Shown: in pieces, positions 18,814 through 27,541 of the stretch
Layout of the letters: every line of letters begins with the position of its first letter
How positions within the stretch are numbered: position 1 is the stretch's first letter
Assembly (NCBI GenBank): GCA_019638525.1
Contig: JAHBTO010000001.1
Location: forward strand, 372,001 to 436,000
Origin: Ferruginibacter sp.
Lineage (GTDB): Bacteria; Bacteroidota; Bacteroidia; Chitinophagales; Chitinophagaceae
Length of the DNA: 64,000 bases
Reading direction: 5' to 3'
Notes under the pieces: model-generated
Told to the model about the DNA's origin: nothing
Seen by the model: only the letters and a program-made list of their open reading frames with translations
The model's database searches: none
Translations under genes and position numbers: made by a program

Positions 18814-19866
18814 CTAATTAATAGCATTGATAAAGCCAACCATTTTATCTGTTACGTTAATCCCAAAAATATCCTGTTGGCCAGATGCGGTTTTAAAATT
18901 AATAATTTGTTCGGTAATATTTTTTGATGTGGGGTTAACCAATAAGTTCCACTTTTCTTCTACGGTTTCTACCCACTCGGTTTCTGTACGTAAGGTAATA
19001 CAAGGTTTCTTTAAAATATAGGCTTCTTTTTGAATGCCTCCCGAATCGGTGATGATACGCTTAGCCGAATGTTCCAGTACAATAAAATCAAGATAGCCTT
19101 GTGGTTCTACCATTTGTATATTGGAAGGAATTTTGTAGGAAGGTGAAAGCATTTTCCTGGTTCGGGGGTGCACAGGAAAAATAATTTTTTCGCTAAGGTT
19201 TCCTAATTGGTTCAGTAAGTTTTCAAGTATAGTATTATCATCTACATTATAATTGCGATGCAGGGTTAACAAACTGTAATCTGTTGTTTCTAATTTCAAA
19301 TTATTTAGCACGGCAGATTTTTGTAATGCAATCCTGATATTATTTGCCATGGTATCAACCATGATATCGCCGGTAAGGAAACTTTTATCGCCCAATCCCT
19401 CTTTTTGTAAAATATTCATAGCAGTAGGTGTTGGCGCAAACAGGTATTTTGAAACATGGTCGGTAACAATGCGGTTTATTTCTTCGGGCATTGCCCTGTT
19501 GTAACTACGCAAACCGGCTTCAATATGCAGTATAGGTATGTTTAGTTTTGCTGCCACCAAGGCACCGGCCAGTGTAGAATTAGTATCGCCAAAAACAATT
19601 ACCAGTTGTGGGCTGCTCGCTGCCATAGCAGTTTCAAGCCTGCTTATCATTTGTGTAAACTGGGTTGTTTGGCTCCCCCCACCGGTTTCAAGGTGTATAT
19701 CTGGTTCTCTTATACCAAGGTCTTCAAAAATTTTTTGCGACATAGCATAATCATAATGCTGCCCGGTATGTACAATTATTTCCTGGTGCTGTTTTTGCAG
19801 GGCAGCAGAAAGTGGTGCCAGCTTTATAAATTGGGGGCGTGCACCTACTATTGAGAATATCTTCAT
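18814..19866 (-). CDS. wecB: UDP-N-acetylglucosamine 2-epimerase (non-hydrolysing)
   Basis: The 350-residue protein shows the family pattern throughout: IVGARPQFIKLAPL at the N-terminus, HTGQHYDYAMSQKIF, VFGDTNSTLAGAL, HIEAGLRSYNRAMPEEINR, FPVHPRTRK and ITDSGGIQKEAY. These residues bind UDP and catalyse the reversible conversion of UDP-GlcNAc to UDP-ManNAc. UDP-ManNAc would supply N-acetylmannosamine, or its uronic acid if a dehydrogenase exists elsewhere (none is in this window). It lies 4 bp downstream of a NodB-type deacetylase gene on the same strand, in the same run of glycan genes. A WecG/TagA-type transferase, whose family uses ManNAc-type donors, is encoded at 26676-27485. Confidence 0.94.
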   Translation of the reverse strand: MKIFSIVGARPQFIKLAPLSAALQKQHQEIIVHTGQHYDYAMSQKIFEDLGIREPDIHLETGGGSQTTQFTQMISRLETAMAASSPQLVIVFGDTNSTLAGALVAAKLNIPILHIEAGLRSYNRAMPEEINRIVTDHVSKYLFAPTPTAMNILQKEGLGDKSFLTGDIMVDTMANNIRIALQKSAVLNNLKLETTDYSLLTLHRNYNVDDNTILENLLNQLGNLSEKIIFPVHPRTRKMLSPSYKIPSNIQMVEPQGYLDFIVLEHSAKRIITDSGGIQKEAYILKKPCITLRTETEWVETVEEKWNLLVNPTSKNITEQIINFKTASGQQDIFGINVTDKMVGFINAIN

Positions 19867-19870
19867 GTTA

Positions 19871-20845
19871 TTAATGAGCTTTAGTTTCTATAACCTTGCG
19901 ATTAACAGAAAGTTTTTTTGCAAACTGTTCCATTGGTAACAGTTCAAAATGTTTTTTAAGCATAGTGATGGCTATTTCAAAAACTTTCATTTTCTTTTCG
20001 CTTTTAATATTCATACCTGGAAAAAATGAAAGTTGTGGTACCAAATCGCCACTGATAAGATCTAAGGGATGCAGCAGGTAGCTGGGTGGTGTTTTTGTAA
20101 GTTTACACATGAAGATGGCAAATCGTAAATACATTTTCATTAAGCCCATTGAAACACCACTGATGTATAACAAATAACTCTGGTGAAAAGGCAGTTTAAA
20201 AAAGGGCATAGTGGTAACGGGTATTTCAAGCAAACCCTTACTGTTTTTGAATTTCCAGTTAAAGGGTTTTAAAGGGTAAAAGCCTTCTTTAAATGAACCA
20301 AACAATTCTTTACGGCTTTCTTTTTCTTCTTTTGTAAGTTTCGATTTATTGAAATAATACATCCGCATTAATGGCGAAATATAGGTGGGCAATAAAGATG
20401 CATCAAAAATATAATTGCGTTTTTGCAGTACTTCAAGCAAATCGTTGCTCCAGCTAAAACCGGGGCCACGAAACATATTGGTGCGTTTACCTGTTGCCTG
20501 TAAGATAGATTCTTCTGCCTGTTCTATCTCTGCTTCTATCTTTTCTTTAGAATAAGTTTTTAACCACGACTCATGATGAAAAGAATGATTGCCTACTTCG
20601 TGCCCACGGTCAACAATACTTTGCAGTACTTTCTTATTTTTTTCGATGGCTGCATCCTGGCCTACTATAAAAAAAGTAATTTTTATATCCAGCTTATCAA
20701 ACATATCTAAAAATACAGGCACCACTATATCCAAATACGATGGAAATTTTTCCCAGCCTTCATCACCATGCACTTTCATATACGACCACTGATCGTCCAG
20801 GTCTAAAGAAATACTTGCAATCATTGTAGGTTTTGTTTTACGCAT
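19871..20845 (-). CDS. NodB-type polysaccharide deacetylase
   Basis: The protein is 324 residues. ISLDLDDQW (residues 12-20) supplies the Asp pair, and GHEVGNHSFHHES supplies the metal-binding H-x3-H (His87 and His91). MFRGPGFSWS is the third family motif. There is no signal peptide, so the enzyme should act in the cytosol on a lipid-linked or nucleotide-linked sugar rather than on exported polymer. The start overlaps the upstream oxidoreductase gene by 8 bp (a second ATG seven codons in would remove the overlap), which suggests translational coupling. A role in de-N-acetylating a sugar residue of the repeat unit is inferred from context. Confidence 0.87.
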   Translation of the reverse strand: MRKTKPTMIASISLDLDDQWSYMKVHGDEGWEKFPSYLDIVVPVFLDMFDKLDIKITFFIVGQDAAIEKNKKVLQSIVDRGHEVGNHSFHHESWLKTYSKEKIEAEIEQAEESILQATGKRTNMFRGPGFSWSNDLLEVLQKRNYIFDASLLPTYISPLMRMYYFNKSKLTKEEKESRKELFGSFKEGFYPLKPFNWKFKNSKGLLEIPVTTMPFFKLPFHQSYLLYISGVSMGLMKMYLRFAIFMCKLTKTPPSYLLHPLDLISGDLVPQLSFFPGMNIKSEKKMKVFEIAITMLKKHFELLPMEQFAKKLSVNRKVIETKAH

Positions 20846-22151
20846 CTGCCATTATTTGAGTAAGCTTATCATCTGCCACTTTAATGGTTTCATTCACATT
20901 TAAAGTGCCATCCTGTATATAAGCTGTGTTTATGATATACACGCCGGGTATGGTAGTTACCACATCGGGTAAATTTCGTGAATAGTTTTCGGTTAAAACC
21001 GTTATCACATGCTTTGCCCTGGCAACACCTGCAAACTTTATATCTTCATCTGTAAGCCAGGGGTACATCTTTTTAAAATTAGATAAGAAAAATTTCTTTA
21101 TCTCTTCATCAGAATAATTAAACAACGGATCGTAGGGGCTTACATATTTAGGCAGGTACACTAAAGCGTTATTGCCCAAATATTTCTTATCAACAAGCGC
21201 CGACATTTCAATAACACCTGTAAATGGCACCCATGAGTCGGTTATATTGGTTATGTAAAAATTGCTAACAGGTTTATTAAGTAATACGGCTACGCAAATA
21301 ACACCTAAGTATTCAATACCCTCCAGCTTTTTTATTTCTTTTATTGTAAGGCCTGTACATAATTTTGCCGACAGGCCGGCTGGCAATGTGGAAACCACTT
21401 TATCAAACTCCATTGGCTCGTTTGCTGCAAAATGTATTACAGGTTTTGATACAGGGCCAATTGTAATTTCCCTTGCTGCATACCCAGTATGTATTTGAAC
21501 CCCACGGCTAATGAGTTTATCTTTTAGTGCCGATACAATTCTTTTATAGCCGCCTGGCAAATAACCAAACATTTCTTTTTTTAAACCGCTGCGCCTGGCG
21601 CCATACAAACGTTGTATGGTGGCCCAAATAAATACCGCCGAAGTTTTTGTATAACTATCGCCAAGTTTTGCCCGCAATAACGGTAGCCAAACTTTTTGAT
21701 AAGTATTTTTACCCGACCATCTTTGCAACCAATCTGTAACAGGTATTTTTTCTAAGCGTTTCCAATTTTTAATCCTGGATGCAACTAATATTGTAAGCCC
21801 CAGCCTGAATTTATCAATTAAGTTAAGTGTAGGAAATTTTAAAAACTCTACCGTATCAGACATGGAATACAGTTTTCCATTCATATAGAAACCTGTTTTT
21901 GTTTCCACCCATTCTATCTTATCTTCTAAGCCAACCTGTTTTAATAAATCTCTTGTTTTAAAATCTGATAACAATATCACATGATAAAATTTATCCCATT
22001 CCACATCATTCATTTTCCAGGAACTTACCAGGCCACCCAGTTCGGGTGCTGCTTCAAAAAGCGTAACCCTGTATCCCATTTCAGATAAACGCAATGCCAG
22101 CGTAATACCCATAATGCCGCCGCCAACAATTCCCCAGCTTTCAGATTTCAT
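20838..22151 (-). CDS. NAD(P)/FAD-dependent oxidoreductase of the amine-oxidase/protoporphyrinogen-oxidase-like type
   Basis: The protein is 437 residues. WGIVGGGIMGITLALRLSEM is an N-terminal Rossmann FAD motif, followed by FEAAPELGGLVSS, which matches the second flavin motif. VVSTLPAGL near the middle and a C-terminal IPGVYIINTAYIQDGTLNVN segment complete the two-domain FAD fold. Homologues are common in polysaccharide loci, often near NodB-type genes, without a firmly assigned reaction. It is overlapped at its 3' end by the NodB gene and lies 12 bp after an SDR-type sugar gene. A sugar-modifying redox role is inferred only from this setting. Confidence 0.8.
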   Translation of the reverse strand: MKSESWGIVGGGIMGITLALRLSEMGYRVTLFEAAPELGGLVSSWKMNDVEWDKFYHVILLSDFKTRDLLKQVGLEDKIEWVETKTGFYMNGKLYSMSDTVEFLKFPTLNLIDKFRLGLTILVASRIKNWKRLEKIPVTDWLQRWSGKNTYQKVWLPLLRAKLGDSYTKTSAVFIWATIQRLYGARRSGLKKEMFGYLPGGYKRIVSALKDKLISRGVQIHTGYAAREITIGPVSKPVIHFAANEPMEFDKVVSTLPAGLSAKLCTGLTIKEIKKLEGIEYLGVICVAVLLNKPVSNFYITNITDSWVPFTGVIEMSALVDKKYLGNNALVYLPKYVSPYDPLFNYSDEEIKKFFLSNFKKMYPWLTDEDIKFAGVARAKHVITVLTENYSRNLPDVVTTIPGVYIINTAYIQDGTLNVNETIKVADDKLTQIMADA

Positions 22152-22163
22152 TAATCCTTTTTT

Positions 22164-23129
22164 TTAGATAAACTGTTTTTGCCAATTAATTGTTTCAATA
22201 AGCCCCTGTTCCAAATCCCACTTAGGTTTAAAGCCAAGCTTGCTGCAAATTTTTGTAATATCCGGTACCCTGCGCATTACATCTTCGTAATTACCAAAAG
22301 TTGAATATGGGATAAAATTTAGTTTAGGTTCCGAATCTTTGCCATTTACAAGTTTCCAAATAAGTATGGCAAGGTCTTTAATTGTTATTTCTGCATTATC
22401 CTTTGGGCCGGTATTAAATATTTCGTTGTTCGAATTTTCATTTTCAATACACGATATCAGTGCATTTACCGTATCTTCTACATAAGTGAAAGTACGGGTT
22501 TGTAAACCATCGCCATGTATATCGATGGCTTCTTTTTTAAATGCTTTTTCAATAAATACAGATTGAGGGCCTCCCCACCAGGTAAGGTTTTGATTGGGGC
22601 CATACGAACCAAAGAAACGGGTGATGGTATAATTCAAACCATATTCTTCGTGGTTGGCAATGATGTACTGCTCGCCATACATTTTTGATAAGGCATAAGC
22701 CCAACGTTTTACGGTAGTAGGGCCCATTACAAGGTCGGAGTTTTCGGAAAATGGTACATTAGGATTTTTTCCGTAAACATCAGAAGTAGATGCAAATAAA
22801 ATTTTTGATTTATCCATGATACATTTGTGTACCACATTACGCAGCATCAGGTAATTTTCTTCAAGCGTACGCAAAGCATTGGTATAGCGTGGAATTTTTT
22901 GCGATGCCAGGTGAATGATGATATCTGCTTTTACATCTTTTAAAATTAAAGGGTTTGCAATATCGCCCATAAAAAACTGAAAATTCTTATTGTCTTTTAT
23001 TGCATCTATATTTCTTAAAAAACCATAATTAAGGTTATCAATACCGGTTACATTATGCCCCCGTTGCAATAAACTTTTTGCCAGGTTTGAACCTACAAAA
23101 CCCGCCACACCTGTTATTAATATTTTCAT
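22164..23129 (-). CDS. NAD-dependent sugar epimerase/dehydratase (extended SDR)
   Basis: The protein is 321 residues. GVAGFVGSNLAKSL (7-20) is the GxxGxxG NAD-binding motif, FMGDIANP the acidic turn, FASTSDVYG the Ser/Thr of the active site, and YALSKMYGEQY the YxxxK pair. RFFGSYGPNQN fits the nucleotide-sugar-binding region. It belongs with UDP-glucose 4-epimerase, UDP-glucuronate decarboxylase and dTDP-glucose dehydratase relatives, but the branch cannot be fixed by eye. It follows the ColD-like gene by 15 bp on the same strand, so it may finish or supply another sugar of the same repeat unit. Confidence 0.85.
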   Translation of the reverse strand: MKILITGVAGFVGSNLAKSLLQRGHNVTGIDNLNYGFLRNIDAIKDNKNFQFFMGDIANPLILKDVKADIIIHLASQKIPRYTNALRTLEENYLMLRNVVHKCIMDKSKILFASTSDVYGKNPNVPFSENSDLVMGPTTVKRWAYALSKMYGEQYIIANHEEYGLNYTITRFFGSYGPNQNLTWWGGPQSVFIEKAFKKEAIDIHGDGLQTRTFTYVEDTVNALISCIENENSNNEIFNTGPKDNAEITIKDLAILIWKLVNGKDSEPKLNFIPYSTFGNYEDVMRRVPDITKICSKLGFKPKWDLEQGLIETINWQKQFI

Positions 23130-23144
23130 TGTAAGTTATTTTGG

Positions 23145-24320
23145 TTAGTATTTGTAAAGGCAACTGCTAATAGTTTGCAGGTCTGTTTCTGTTAATTCGG
23201 GATAATTACCACAATAAAATCCATTGGTATGTAAAAAATCGCTGCCCGGTAAATCGTATAAATTTTTTGCATATTTTTTATAAAAGGGTTGATTTTGCAT
23301 ATTGCCAGCAATCATAGGCCTTATCTCAATACCTGCACCCGAAAACTGCGAAAGGTATTTTTCTCTTAACTCGGGTGTTTTACAAACCACCGGAAATGCA
23401 AAGGTTGACAAAACATTAATATGGCTATGATTAAGATAAACAAGATCAGGATTTTCTTTAAATATTTTTTCGAATCGCAAATAATTGGCTTCTCTCTTCT
23501 TTATGTTTTCATCCAAAAACTGTAATTGGTATATACCCAGGAAACCTGTAATTTCTGTAGGCCTGAAATTATATCCAAGATCATAAAAAGTATATTTAGC
23601 TTCAAACTCAGATTTGATACCGTATTTAGTTCTCCATTTAACTTGTTGTGCTGCATTTAAATTTCTATCCCAACCATTTGCTCTAACAATACGCAACATT
23701 TCAGAAAGTTCATCATCATCTGTGCATATCATTCCGCCTTCGATAGTTGACATGTGGTGGGCCACAAAAAATGAAAAGCTTGCACCAATACTAAAATTAC
23801 CGGCTTTACCTTCGGGTAGTTCTGTTCCTAAAGATTCGCAATTATCTTCTATTAATATAATACCTCTTTCTTCACAAATCTTCTTTATCGTAGCTATATC
23901 GCCTGTAAAACCCAGTACGTTTGTTAAAAACAGGGCTTGCAATGGTGTAGTTTTTAACCGGTCGAGTAAATGAGTACTCATTACATTTAAGGTAGATGGT
24001 TCGCAATCTATTGCAATGGGATTCATACCCATTTGTATAATGGGCATTGTATTAGTACTCCATGTTAATGCTGAAAAACCAACATTATCATTATCCTTTA
24101 ATTTGCCCAGGTTTTTTAAAGCTTGAAGAATGGCAAGGTTGGCGCTACCACCGCTATTAAAAAGTATGCCGTGTTTTCTTCCCTGTTTTTTTGAAAACAA
24201 TACTTCAAACTCAGCACATTTGGCATCCATGCTAAGCCGGTCGCTTTTCATTATAAATTCGGATAAAGCTTTTTTAGTTTCGTACTCATTTAAAAAAGCA
24301 TTTTTCATTAAAGGAATCAT
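23145..24320 (-). CDS. colD: ColD-like PLP-dependent GDP-4-keto-6-deoxymannose 3-dehydratase
   Basis: The 391-residue protein is a DegT/DnrJ/EryC1/StrS fold protein in which the Schiff-base Lys is replaced. The segment SFSFFVAHHMSTIEGG puts His188 where aminotransferases have Lys, as in ColD, whose catalytic His is also residue 188. Other shared stretches are LIEDNCESLGT, a RANGWDRNL motif like ColD RAHGWTRNL, and GIEIRPMIAGN. ColD removes the 3-OH of GDP-4-keto-6-deoxy-D-mannose on the way to GDP-L-colitose. CDP-sugar 3-dehydratases share the His but carry an iron-sulfur cluster and are longer. Its start overlaps the stop of an Fcl/ColC-like gene by 4 bp, and Gmd (37230-38315) would make its substrate. 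Confidence 0.82.
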   Translation of the reverse strand: MIPLMKNAFLNEYETKKALSEFIMKSDRLSMDAKCAEFEVLFSKKQGRKHGILFNSGGSANLAILQALKNLGKLKDNDNVGFSALTWSTNTMPIIQMGMNPIAIDCEPSTLNVMSTHLLDRLKTTPLQALFLTNVLGFTGDIATIKKICEERGIILIEDNCESLGTELPEGKAGNFSIGASFSFFVAHHMSTIEGGMICTDDDELSEMLRIVRANGWDRNLNAAQQVKWRTKYGIKSEFEAKYTFYDLGYNFRPTEITGFLGIYQLQFLDENIKKREANYLRFEKIFKENPDLVYLNHSHINVLSTFAFPVVCKTPELREKYLSQFSGAGIEIRPMIAGNMQNQPFYKKYAKNLYDLPGSDFLHTNGFYCGNYPELTETDLQTISSCLYKY

Positions 24321-25255
24321 ACTAAACTTGTTTTTGTTGATTTATAAATTTCAATCATTTCTTCAATACCCTGTTGCAGGCTTATCAATGGTTTAAATCC
24401 CAATGCTTCCATACGGCTTACATCCATACATTTTTTAAGCATGCCATCTGGTTTGGTGTCATCCCAATGGATGGTTCCAGTAAATCCTGTTTTTTGTGCA
24501 ATGGTTTCTGCCAGTTCCTTAATACTTATGTCGTAACCACAGCCAATATTAATAAATGCCGGATTGTTATAATTTTCCATTAAAAACACAATAGCTCTTG
24601 CCACATCATGTACATGCATAAATTCACGCCGGGCAATACCAGTACCCCAAAGCGTAATGCTTTCATCATTATTTTCTGCAGCATCCGAAAACCGTTTCAC
24701 TAATGCCGATAATACATGCGAATGTTTAAGGTCGAATGAGTCGTTAGGACCGTACAGGTTACATGGCATTAGGCTAATACTGTTAAAACCGTATTGCTTG
24801 TGCATCCCTTCTAACAATTTAAGCCCGGCAATTTTAGCAATGGCATAACCTTCGTTGGTGGGTTCCAGTTTGCCGGTAAGCAGGTATTCTTCTTTCATAG
24901 GCTGCGGACAGGCTTTAGGATATATACAGGAGCTGCCCAGGAACACCAGTTTTTCAACTTTTGATTTTAAAGCGGCTTCAAAAATATTATTTTGTATTTG
25001 CAGGTTATCGAGCAGGAAGCTGGCAGGATTATCAATATTGGCCTGTATACCACCAACCTTTGCTGCAGCCATAATTACCACTTGTGGTTTTTCTTTTTCA
25101 AAAAAATCATGTACTGCCTGTTGATGTGTAAGATTTAATTCCTTGCTTGTTTTAAATACCAGGTTAGTGTAATTATTTTTTTGCAGCATTTGCAAGGTGG
25201 CCGAACCAACCATTCCTTTGTGTCCTGCCACATAAATCTTTTTAGTTTTTTCCAT
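24317..25255 (-). CDS. GDP-L-fucose synthase-like epimerase/reductase, candidate GDP-colitose synthase (ColC)
   Basis: The protein is 312 residues. It has the GxxGxxG motif AGHKGMVGSA, the active-site [10 protein letters not shown] (Ser and Cys), YAIAK (Tyr-Lys) and SHVLSALVKRF with the conserved His, all as in GDP-fucose synthase, which epimerises C3/C5 and reduces C4. Two features argue for ColC. The ColD-like dehydratase gene starts within its stop codon, and a separate more canonical Fcl sits beside Gmd at 38353-39288. ColC is homologous to Fcl and epimerises only C5 before reduction. Small differences from Fcl consensus (MPCNLYGPNDSFDLKHSH, where Fcl has MPTNLYG) are visible. The split into ColC and Fcl is inferred. 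Confidence 0.78.
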   Translation of the reverse strand: MEKTKKIYVAGHKGMVGSATLQMLQKNNYTNLVFKTSKELNLTHQQAVHDFFEKEKPQVVIMAAAKVGGIQANIDNPASFLLDNLQIQNNIFEAALKSKVEKLVFLGSSCIYPKACPQPMKEEYLLTGKLEPTNEGYAIAKIAGLKLLEGMHKQYGFNSISLMPCNLYGPNDSFDLKHSHVLSALVKRFSDAAENNDESITLWGTGIARREFMHVHDVARAIVFLMENYNNPAFINIGCGYDISIKELAETIAQKTGFTGTIHWDDTKPDGMLKKCMDVSRMEALGFKPLISLQQGIEEMIEIYKSTKTSLV

Positions 25256-25268
25256 TATTTATTTTCAA

Positions 25269-26660
25269 TTAAAATGTGTCTTTATTTTTTGCTGCAACAT
25301 GATAGATTGTTAAAAACATGATTCGAATATCTAACCAAAGGCTCCAGTTTTCCAGGTACCACAGGTCTTTATTTACCCTCATCTTAATTTGCTCAACATT
25401 TGTGATTTCTCCTCTATAGCCATTAATTTGAGCCCAACCTGTAATGCCCGGTTTTAAAAACTGGCGTACCATATATTCATCCACAACTTTTGAATAATCG
25501 GCTGTATGCTTTACCATGTGTGGGCGGGGGCCTACCAGGCTCATATCTCCTTTAAAAACATTTATAAATTGCGGAAATTCATCAAGGCTGGTTTTACGTA
25601 TAAACCTGCCTATTTTGGTAACACGGCTATCATTACGGGTTGCCTGTTTTAAATCAGCATCTTTATTGGCCTTCATACTGCGAAACTTTAAACAACGAAA
25701 AGTTTTTTTATTTTTCCCTGTTCGTAATTGCGAAAAAAATATTGGGCCACGAGATTCTAAAATAATAAGAAGCCCCAGGATTGGAATCAGCCAGGATAAA
25801 ATACATACAATTACCAGGGAGCTTACAATAATATCCAACACTCTTTTTTTAATACGGTTGCCAACATCATCCAATGGTTCGCCCCTTAGCGAAAGAATAG
25901 GTAATTCGCCAAAATATTCTATATGCACATCCCTGGTTATAAAAACTGAAAGGTTTGGCACTATCTTAAACCGGATACATTCTTTTTCTGATTGATACAT
26001 CAGGTTGTAGATATTCTTATCCTGTTCGGGAGTAATGGTAGAGAATATTTCTTGTATGTTTAGTTCTTTAGCTACTTGCAGGGTGTCTTTAACATTTGAA
26101 ATTACCGGGTAGTGCGTAAGCTCATTCATTTTGTTTTCATCTTCAATAAAGCCTACCAGTTTTGTATTGATGCTGTCTTCCTCAAAATATTTAGCCAGTT
26201 TTTTTGCAGTGTCGTTATAGCCCAGGATAATTACTTTTTTCTGTATCTGGTCGCTGTCTTTATACAGGTTTCTTATACCCAGGTATATAAATCGGTTAAT
26301 TAATAAGCCAATACCAAAGCCTACAATGGTAGTAGTAACAACTAAACGTGGTATATTAAACTGGTATGTAAACAGCAGGTAGCACAGTATAAAAATAACC
26401 CACAGCAAATAAACCTGGCTGGTGCGTTTTGTAAAATGTTCAAAACTCAGCATGTTTTTTCCCACATAAGTTCTTAGCAAGAATGCAGGAATTATCCAGC
26501 ACAAATTTGCAATTAACCAGTAATTAAAATATGAAGTTGCAAATACAGCAATAAACTTGCTTTTTAAAAATAAAAAGCTTAAAAAATATACTGTATTTAA
26601 TAATGCCAGGTCTAATAAAATAAGGCTAAGCTGCAGGTATCGTTCAAATTGCCTGTTCAT
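25269..26660 (-). CDS. polyprenyl-phosphate sugar-1-phosphate transferase (WcaJ/WbaP-like initiating enzyme)
   Basis: The protein is 463 residues. There are four N-terminal hydrophobic segments (about 10-120), then a CoA-binding-like Rossmann domain (KVIILGYNDTAKKL, near 140-250). A further membrane segment precedes the catalytic domain. That domain has SRGPIFFSQLRTGKNKK, RCLKFRSMK, TSLDEFPQFINVFKGDMSL and VGPRPHM, the hallmark motifs of the polyisoprenyl-phosphate hexose-1-phosphate transferase family. It would start repeat-unit synthesis by placing the first sugar phosphate on undecaprenyl phosphate at the inner membrane. The full five-TM layout matches WcaJ; whether glucose or galactose is used cannot be read. 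Confidence 0.92.
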   Translation of the reverse strand: MNRQFERYLQLSLILLDLALLNTVYFLSFLFLKSKFIAVFATSYFNYWLIANLCWIIPAFLLRTYVGKNMLSFEHFTKRTSQVYLLWVIFILCYLLFTYQFNIPRLVVTTTIVGFGIGLLINRFIYLGIRNLYKDSDQIQKKVIILGYNDTAKKLAKYFEEDSINTKLVGFIEDENKMNELTHYPVISNVKDTLQVAKELNIQEIFSTITPEQDKNIYNLMYQSEKECIRFKIVPNLSVFITRDVHIEYFGELPILSLRGEPLDDVGNRIKKRVLDIIVSSLVIVCILSWLIPILGLLIILESRGPIFFSQLRTGKNKKTFRCLKFRSMKANKDADLKQATRNDSRVTKIGRFIRKTSLDEFPQFINVFKGDMSLVGPRPHMVKHTADYSKVVDEYMVRQFLKPGITGWAQINGYRGEITNVEQIKMRVNKDLWYLENWSLWLDIRIMFLTIYHVAAKNKDTF

Positions 26661-26675
26661 TACGCACTAAACTTT

Positions 26676-27485
26676 TTATATTTTTCCATAATTATCATTA
26701 TATAGCTGCTTTGCCGGCTTTACCGGTTTCAATATTTTAAGCCTGATAAATTCTTTTGTCATTACCCAAAGAAATAAACTGTTTGTAACAGCATATCTTT
26801 TAAACAGGCGGCGGGGTTCTTGTAAAAATCTATATAACCATTCTAAAGCATATCGTTGCATCCAAACAGGGGCTCTTTTTTGCAAACCAATGGTAACCGG
26901 CACTGCTCCACCAACCCCTGCCATTACTGCTTTCACCTTACTTCTCATACCTGCCATCCATTTTTCTTGTTTGGGGCATCCAAGAAAAACAAAAACAATA
27001 GCAGGAGATGCAGCATTTATTTTTTCAATTATTTCATTCTTTTCATCATCGGAGAGTGGCCTGAAAGGAGGGCTATACAAACCTGAAACTACTAAGTTCG
27101 GATATTTTTCTTTTACAAATTTACCGGTTTTATCAAGCATTTCCTGTGTACCTCCATAAAAATAAACAGGTAACTTTTCTTTTTCCATTCTTTGTAATAA
27201 ATCAGGCAGTGTATCCATTGCCGAAACCCTGTCTTGCTTAATACCATAAAACAGCCGCATCATCCAGGCCAAAGGTTGCCCATCAGGCGTAACTATATCA
27301 GATTTGTTTATAAGTTCAAGAAATTCTTTATCCCGGTAAGCCTCAATAAACATGTGCACATTGGCATAATAAACCGTTGCAGAAATTTTTGCTGCAGCAA
27401 GCCTTGTTATTTCATCAATAAACTGATTGTATTTACCGGTTGAAATAGAGAATTGCTTTAATGGTTGTTTTGGAAGTTTGGTCAC
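26676..27485 (-). CDS. WecG/TagA/CpsF family glycosyltransferase (GT26)
   Basis: The protein is 269 residues. TPDGQPLAWMMRL, DTLPDLLQRM, VYFYGGTQEML, FVFLGCPKQEKWM and VWMQRYALEWLYRFLQEPRR are the successive GT26 motifs; the last one is the C-terminal membrane-associating tail. The family transfers ManNAc, ManNAcA or glucose to a polyprenyl-linked acceptor. The locus also encodes a WecB-type epimerase able to make UDP-ManNAc, which suits this enzyme. It sits 15 bp ahead of the initiating transferase gene on the same strand, suggesting it adds the second sugar; that order is inferred. Confidence 0.9.
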   Translation of the reverse strand: MTKLPKQPLKQFSISTGKYNQFIDEITRLAAAKISATVYYANVHMFIEAYRDKEFLELINKSDIVTPDGQPLAWMMRLFYGIKQDRVSAMDTLPDLLQRMEKEKLPVYFYGGTQEMLDKTGKFVKEKYPNLVVSGLYSPPFRPLSDDEKNEIIEKINAASPAIVFVFLGCPKQEKWMAGMRSKVKAVMAGVGGAVPVTIGLQKRAPVWMQRYALEWLYRFLQEPRRLFKRYAVTNSLFLWVMTKEFIRLKILKPVKPAKQLYNDNYGKI

Positions 27486-27541
27486 TTTTACTTTTTTTGC
27501 GAACGCACATTTTATATTTAAAAGCAGTTCGGTTAATTATT

